NCBI RefSeq assembly: GCF_002077695.1
Contig: NZ_MWUE01000033.1
Coordinates: 1 to 64,000 of the forward strand
DNA from: Pantoea latae
GTDB lineage: Bacteria > Pseudomonadota > Gammaproteobacteria > Enterobacterales > Enterobacteriaceae
Reading direction: 5' to 3'
Length of the DNA stretch: 64,000 bases
A model generated the notes under the pieces. That model did no database searches. It had not been told where the DNA came from and saw nothing but the letters and a program-made list of their open reading frames with translations. Made by a program: the position numbers and the translations under genes. Below, piece by piece: positions 59,966-64,000 of the stretch (within the stretch, counting starts at the first letter, position 1; every line of letters starts with the position of its first letter).

Positions 59966-60637
59966 TTAGCGTTGCAGTGAGTGACTGAGTTTTTTCTCCA
60001 GCAGCGCCTGCAGGCGGGCGTAACCGATAATCACCAGCCAGTAAATCAGACCTACTACGAGGAAGGTTTCGAAGTAGCGCAGCGACTCCGCCGCGATCAT
60101 TTTGCCTTCGGCGAACATCTCCGAGACGCCCAGCGCAAACGCCACCGAGGTATCCTTGATCAGCGAGATAAAGGTGTTGCCGGTGGCGGGCAGCGCGTTA
60201 AGCAGCGCCTGCGGCAAAATAATGCGGCGATAGATCTGCGTGCGACGCATGCCGATTGAAAGCCCCGCTTCCATCTGGGTGGGATCCACCGACGCCAGGC
60301 CGGCGCGGTAGATCTCCGCCATATAGGCCGAGGTCTTCAGGCTGAAGCCGATAATCGCGGCGGTGGTGGCGGACATCCCGGTCAGCGCCGGAAACAGCTG
60401 CGGCAAACCAAAGTAGATAATAAACAGCTGCACCAGCGACGGCATGCCGCGGAACAACGAGATGTACAGCTCGACCAGCTTGCTCACCAGCGGCGATTTG
60501 CTGTTGCGCAGCAGCGACAGCCCGAGGCCGATCACCATGGCGCACGCCATCGACACCACGGCCAGCATCAGCGTGACCGGCAGATAGCTGAGGATCTGCG
60601 GCGAAATTTTTAGCAGATAATTGAAATCAAAATTCAT
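59966..60637 (-). CDS. Polar amino acid ABC transporter permease (YxeN-like)
   Basis: The 223-residue HisM/GlnP-type permease has about five helices and the EAA-type loop (YMAEIYRAGLASVDPTQMEAGLSIGMRR). A single permease gene suggests a homodimer. It belongs with the neighbouring ATPase and binding protein. Confidence 0.93.
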   Translation of the reverse strand: MNFDFNYLLKISPQILSYLPVTLMLAVVSMACAMVIGLGLSLLRNSKSPLVSKLVELYISLFRGMPSLVQLFIIYFGLPQLFPALTGMSATTAAIIGFSLKTSAYMAEIYRAGLASVDPTQMEAGLSIGMRRTQIYRRIILPQALLNALPATGNTFISLIKDTSVAFALGVSEMFAEGKMIAAESLRYFETFLVVGLIYWLVIIGYARLQALLEKKLSHSLQR

Positions 60638-60698
60638 AACAAGCCCTTAACGACGTTTGCCACCCAGCGGTGGCAAACGTTGACAAGCCAACTCAGGG

Positions 60699-61496
60699 TT
60701 AGTGAGACGGCTGCGCGGTGATATCTTCGCCGAAGTATTTTTCCGAGATCGCCTTCAGGCGGCCATCTTTACGCATCGCCTCGACCTCTTTGTCGAACGC
60801 GGCGCGCAGCTTGTCGCCCTTCTCGTCCTTATGGAACGGGAAGCCGACCGACTCGACCACCAGCGGCTCGCCGACAAATTTCAGCGGCAGCCCTTTCTGG
60901 TTGATCTCCGCCAGCAGAATCGGCCCGGAGTTAACGTAGCCCTGTACGCGATTGTTGATGGCGTCGTTCATTGCGCCGTCACGGCTCTCATAGGTGCGGA
61001 TGGTCACGCCGTTGTCGCCGAACGCCTTTTTCAGGTTAGCCAGATGGTTGGAGCCGAGCACGCCGGCGATAGTTTTGCCGCGCAGGTCGTCCAGCGTGTT
61101 GATACTGGCGTTGCCTTTGTTGGTGACAATCTGGCTGCCGTAGTAGCTGTAAGGGGTAGAGAAGTTATATTTCGCCTGGCGCGCCGGGGTGATCGCCACC
61201 ACGTTCGCCACCGTATCCAGCTTGCCGCCTTCCAGCTGGCCCATCAGGCCGCTGAAGTCAGAGGTGACCCATTCGATGTTGTAGTTCAGGTCTTTGGCGA
61301 TGGTTTCGGTCACTTCCACATCGAAGCCGGTCAGCTTGCCATCTTTTTTATAGGCGCCGGGAAAGCTCAGGCCGGTGGCGCCGACGCGGATGGTGCTGGC
61401 GTCGGAACCGTTCTGGGCCGCTTTGTCGTTGTTGTCGCAGGCGCTAAGCAGTGAGGCCGCCATCATGACGGACAGTGCGATTAACCCTTTTTTCAT
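60699..61496 (-). CDS. Amino acid ABC transporter substrate-binding lipoprotein (YxeM-like)
   Basis: The 265-residue protein starts at the ATG at 61496 (MKKGLIALSVMM), behind GGGAGAT, with a lipobox LLSAC (Cys20). The mature domain is a family 3 solute-binding protein (IRVGATGLSFPGAYKKDGKLTGFDVEVTETIAKDL, FSTPYSYYGSQIVTNKG). Lipid-anchored binding proteins are common in Gram-positives and less so in enterobacteria, which hints at shared ancestry with yxe-type operons. Confidence 0.9.
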   Translation of the reverse strand: MKKGLIALSVMMAASLLSACDNNDKAAQNGSDASTIRVGATGLSFPGAYKKDGKLTGFDVEVTETIAKDLNYNIEWVTSDFSGLMGQLEGGKLDTVANVVAITPARQAKYNFSTPYSYYGSQIVTNKGNASINTLDDLRGKTIAGVLGSNHLANLKKAFGDNGVTIRTYESRDGAMNDAINNRVQGYVNSGPILLAEINQKGLPLKFVGEPLVVESVGFPFHKDEKGDKLRAAFDKEVEAMRKDGRLKAISEKYFGEDITAQPSH

Positions 61497-61530
61497 GGTG
61501 ATCTCCCTGGTTTTTTCTGTGCAGCCGCGC

Positions 61531-62034
61531 TTAGCGGGCGTGCTGTGCATCGAGGTTTTTTTTCATATAAACGGTGATGTGGCCCTTGCCGAGATCTTTT
61601 TTGCTGACCTTCTCAAAGCCCATCGCCTCATAAAGCTGAATCAGCCACGGATGGCTTTCGGCGGTGCCGAGCGAGTAAGCGGGCGCGCGCAGCTGATCGC
61701 GCAGCACCGCCTGTTCCAGCCAGTCGAGCATCTTCGCTCCCAGCCGCTGTCCGCGCAGGTGCGGCGCGGTGGCGAACCAGCCGATGTGCGGCAGACCGAA
61801 AGGACCCGGCAGCGGCCCCCAGGGATAGCGCAGCGTCACCGACGCCACCAGCTCGCCGTCGCGGAACATGCCGTAGACGCCGTGCGTGGCAATATGACGC
61901 TGCATCTGCGCCGCATCGGCGGTGGCGGCGTCGAACTTAATGCCCAGCTCGCGCGCGGAGGCGTAGGCCGCATGCACCAGCGGATAATAGGCGGCGGTAT
62001 CCGCCTCGGTCAGTTGACGGTAGCTGTCGCTCAT
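61531..62034 (-). CDS. GNAT N-acetyltransferase (YxeL-like)
   Basis: The 167-residue GNAT protein has the acetyl-CoA loop region (HLRGQRLGAKMLDWLEQAVLRD) and a C-terminal LYEAMGFEKVSKK. In 2-succinocysteine pathways a GNAT (YxeL in Bacillus) N-acetylates the modified amino acid. It overlaps the lyase gene by 4 bases (ATGA) and the binding-protein gene follows 34 bases later. Confidence 0.87.
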   Translation of the reverse strand: MSDSYRQLTEADTAAYYPLVHAAYASARELGIKFDAATADAAQMQRHIATHGVYGMFRDGELVASVTLRYPWGPLPGPFGLPHIGWFATAPHLRGQRLGAKMLDWLEQAVLRDQLRAPAYSLGTAESHPWLIQLYEAMGFEKVSKKDLGKGHITVYMKKNLDAQHAR

Positions 62035-63401
62035 GCTCGCGTCTCCAGCAGGCCCGACGCCTGCGCGGCGGCGATCACCTCATCGACCTTGCGCGGCGCC
62101 GAACCGAGGTAGTTCACCGGATCGAGCCAGGCGTTGAATTCATCGTCGCTGATGCTGTTGTCCATCTGCGGATGGGCGCGCAGCGTCTCTTTAAAGTCGC
62201 GCTGCTGTTCGTAGGCCTGCATGGCGCATTCGTAGACCACATGGTGCGCGGTCTGTTTGCCGAGCTTTTTGCCCAGTTCGAACATCACTTTTTCCGACAG
62301 CAGCAGGCCGCCCTGCATATCGAGATTGCGGCGCATGCGCGCCGCGTTCACCGTCATGCCGCGAATAATGGCGATAGCGTTTTGCAGCTGCGCCGAGAGA
62401 TAAATGCAGATTTCCGGCAGCGCGATCCACTCTGCGCGCCAGCTCATGGCGTCGCGCTCGTGCTCGACGTGCATCGATTCATAGATCAGCGCGGCGCTTT
62501 TTAGCACCGGCGCGGTCAGGCTGGCCAACCCTTCCAGCGCGGCGGGGTTGCGCTTGTGCGGCATAGTGGTAGAACCGATTTTGCCGGCAGAGAAGGGTTC
62601 TTCAATCTCATTGATTTCCGAACGCATCAGGTTGTACAACTCGTTGCCGATTTTGCCCAGCGTGCCGCTGATCAGCACCGCGACCGAGGCGAACTCAGAG
62701 AAGCGGTCGCGCGCCGACTGCCAGCCGATGGTCGGCGTCGCCAGCCCGAGAATATCCAGCGTGCGCTGTTCCACTTCCGGTCCCAGCGGGCCGAAAGAGG
62801 CGTAGGTGGAGATCGCGCCGTTGACGTTGCCGGTCAGCGCGCGCGGTTTGATTTCGTTCAGGCGCGTCAGGTGGCGCACAAACTCATCCAGCCAGACGGC
62901 GACCTTGAAGCCGAAGGTGGTCGGCAGCGCCTGCATGCCGTGGGTGCGGCCCACCATCGGCGTATGCTGATGACGTCTGGCGACGGTGGCGAGTTCATTC
63001 GCCAGCTGGGTCGCATCGCGCTGAATGATGGCGAACGCATCGCGCAGCTGCAGCACGGTGGCGGTATCGACGATATCCTGGGTGGTGGCGCCGTAGTGGA
63101 TGAACTCCCCCGCCTCGCCGCACTGTTTTTGCAGCGCGATCAGCGTCGGCATCAGCGAGTGCTTCATCTGCGCGCCCTGCTGCGCGATCTCATCGATATT
63201 CAGCTGCGACGGGTCGGCGCGCTCGACAATCGCTTGCGCCGCTTCCTGCGGGATAACGCCGAGTTCGCCTTCCGCCTGCGCCAGCGCCACCTCGACTTTT
63301 ACCTGCTGCCTGAGTCGGTTTTGCTCCGACCAGACGTTACGCATTTCTGGTGTGCCAAAGTTGTTGCCAATTAAAAGAAAATCAATAATATGTGACGCCA
63401 T
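62031..63401 (-). CDS. Aspartase/fumarase superfamily lyase, probable S-(2-succino) lyase
   Basis: This 456-residue protein has the superfamily signature GSTTMPHKRNP (about 285-295), HYGATTQDIVDTA and VGRTHGMQALPTTFG. These lyases release fumarate from succinyl adducts (adenylosuccinate, argininosuccinate). The operon (lyase, GNAT, ABC importer, M20 deacetylase) matches the S-(2-succino)cysteine breakdown pathway that uses a succino-lyase giving cysteine and fumarate. It is not purB, whose context and length differ. The ribosome site before the ATG is weak. First gene of the operon. Confidence 0.82.
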   Translation of the reverse strand: MASHIIDFLLIGNNFGTPEMRNVWSEQNRLRQQVKVEVALAQAEGELGVIPQEAAQAIVERADPSQLNIDEIAQQGAQMKHSLMPTLIALQKQCGEAGEFIHYGATTQDIVDTATVLQLRDAFAIIQRDATQLANELATVARRHQHTPMVGRTHGMQALPTTFGFKVAVWLDEFVRHLTRLNEIKPRALTGNVNGAISTYASFGPLGPEVEQRTLDILGLATPTIGWQSARDRFSEFASVAVLISGTLGKIGNELYNLMRSEINEIEEPFSAGKIGSTTMPHKRNPAALEGLASLTAPVLKSAALIYESMHVEHERDAMSWRAEWIALPEICIYLSAQLQNAIAIIRGMTVNAARMRRNLDMQGGLLLSEKVMFELGKKLGKQTAHHVVYECAMQAYEQQRDFKETLRAHPQMDNSISDDEFNAWLDPVNYLGSAPRKVDEVIAAAQASGLLETRA

Positions 63402-63852
63402 ATTTATGTCACTTATGCTGTTTTAGAGAGTGTTAAAATAGCACCTCTAAACTGGCCTCACTGATATCGTAAAGGCATATGTTATAGCTGTAAGTTATAA
63501 CTGGGTGGCAAAAGCGCTGCAATACGCGGCCTGCGACTTCAGGCGGCAAAACAGTGAGAACCCTTGCCCCGCAAGGAAAGCACGCAGCGCCAATAACAGA
63601 AATGTAAACAAGCCTCGCTCTTCTTATTGCTTTTTTGTTATAAACAAGCAGCGCCGCGCCGCTCTTTTCAGAAAAGTTGGACTGTTTTCCTCATCATCGG
63701 GAAACAGGGTTAATACCGATTTCCAGCACGTTATCTGGATCTGTTGAAACGCAAATCACTGCGGCAAATCGAGCCTGCCCGCTTCCGCCCCAAAGTAGAC
63801 CTCTTCGATCGCACGAAATCCACGGCTGGATTTCGCGCAACCTTAAGTGAGA
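63402..63852. other. Intergenic region upstream of the lyase operon
   Basis: No gene is supported. It includes an inverted repeat GTTATA-N9-TATAAC at 63481-63501, about 80-100 bases upstream of the lyase start, which could be an operator. Two plus-strand frames (80 and 78 codons) have unconvincing composition and no ribosome site. Confidence 0.4.
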
Positions 63853-64000
63853 TCACGCCTTGTTATCGAGCTCAGGGATACCGCTGCTTCGGTCTGCATA
63901 TGCAGCCTGGAAAGCTGGACGCTGCTGCCAGTGCTGCCAGTATGCGTCCAGGAACTCGAAACGTTCGTCCAGCGGCGTAGCATTCACCGGGAACTTTGAG
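63853..64000 (-). CDS. Partial: C-terminus of a glutathione S-transferase-like protein
   Basis: The last 48 codons of a minus-strand gene run off the window. They encode TPLDERFEFLDAYWQHWQQ, then RPAFQAAYADRS and a short tail ending DNKA and TGA. The pattern of helix plus (R)PAFQ is the usual GST C-terminal end. The N-terminal thioredoxin fold is outside the window. It is transcribed towards the lyase operon promoter region. Confidence 0.65.
   Translation of the reverse strand, partial: SKFPVNATPLDERFEFLDAYWQHWQQRPAFQAAYADRSSGIPELDNKA

Noticed and set aside
62031..63401. Housekeeping adenylosuccinate lyase (purB)
   Set aside because: It is the first gene of an operon with an acetyltransferase, amino acid importer and M20 hydrolase, without purine or hflD/mnmA context.
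63505..63980. Two plus-strand frames of 80 and 78 codons at the window end
   Set aside because: Poor composition and no ribosome sites; the second overlaps the opposite-strand GST-like C-terminus, which reads as real protein.

Overview
The window is a GC-rich chromosomal stretch from a member of the Enterobacterales. FhuE, MdtJI, ClcA, YedK, YcgZ and BluF homologues are recognisable at the protein level. Taken with the high GC content and the large accessory catabolic content, this suggests an Erwiniaceae-like genus such as Pantoea, Mixta or Erwinia. The genus is an inference. No tRNA, rRNA, IS element, integrase or CRISPR array was seen.

Layout. 1-8.2 kb: a structured repeat copy, an alcohol dehydrogenase-like gene, and a 1846-residue kinase/ATPase/histidine-kinase protein with a response regulator on each side. 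8.5-12 kb: an alpha/beta hydrolase, a lone MetQ-like lipoprotein behind MetJ-type boxes, and the spermidine exporter mdtJI. 12-20 kb: a LysR/SDR pair, ycgZ and an ariR-like gene, a UV-damage endonuclease, a DMT pair with its LysR regulator, and a BLUF-EAL photoreceptor. 20-25 kb: an Lrp/DUF2000 pair, then a YncE-like lipoprotein diverging from an FhuE-like receptor across Fur boxes. 25-29 kb: an MFS transporter and an RraA/2-hydroxyacid dehydrogenase operon, both with near-identical operators and next to an IclR gene. 29.4-31 kb: a HigBA-type toxin-antitoxin pair and a 3-dehydroquinate dehydratase with a signal peptide. 31-39 kb: a catabolic operon (AA_synth protein, hydrolase, flavin reductase, luciferase-like monooxygenase, aldehyde dehydrogenase, NCS1 permease) opposite a GntR regulator. 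39-45 kb: an orphan KilA-C antirepressor, a formaldehyde dehydrogenase-like ADH, small genes, yedK and clcA. 45-53 kb: an operon of formate dehydrogenase, DUF1641 and cytochrome bd-type oxidase subunits, diverging from a second formaldehyde dehydrogenase-like ADH. 53-56 kb: a GlxA-type regulator, an HD hydrolase, a second structured repeat copy and a Fic protein. 56-64 kb: a chemoreceptor, a six-gene operon that fits S-(2-succino)cysteine breakdown, and the 3' end of a glutathione S-transferase-like gene.

Three points stand out. (1) A dispersed element has a core of about 175 nt that folds into nested helices. Two copies differ by six substitutions in the core; all six would change a protein and all six are tolerated by the fold. 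A third locus keeps the flanks but lacks the core. (2) One operon appears to encode a whole formate-to-oxygen respiratory chain, with a possible formaldehyde dehydrogenase facing it. (3) A two-component flavin monooxygenase operon of unknown substrate looks analogous to pyrimidine and pyridine ring-opening systems. All functional calls are from reading the sequence and from memory of the families; no search was run.
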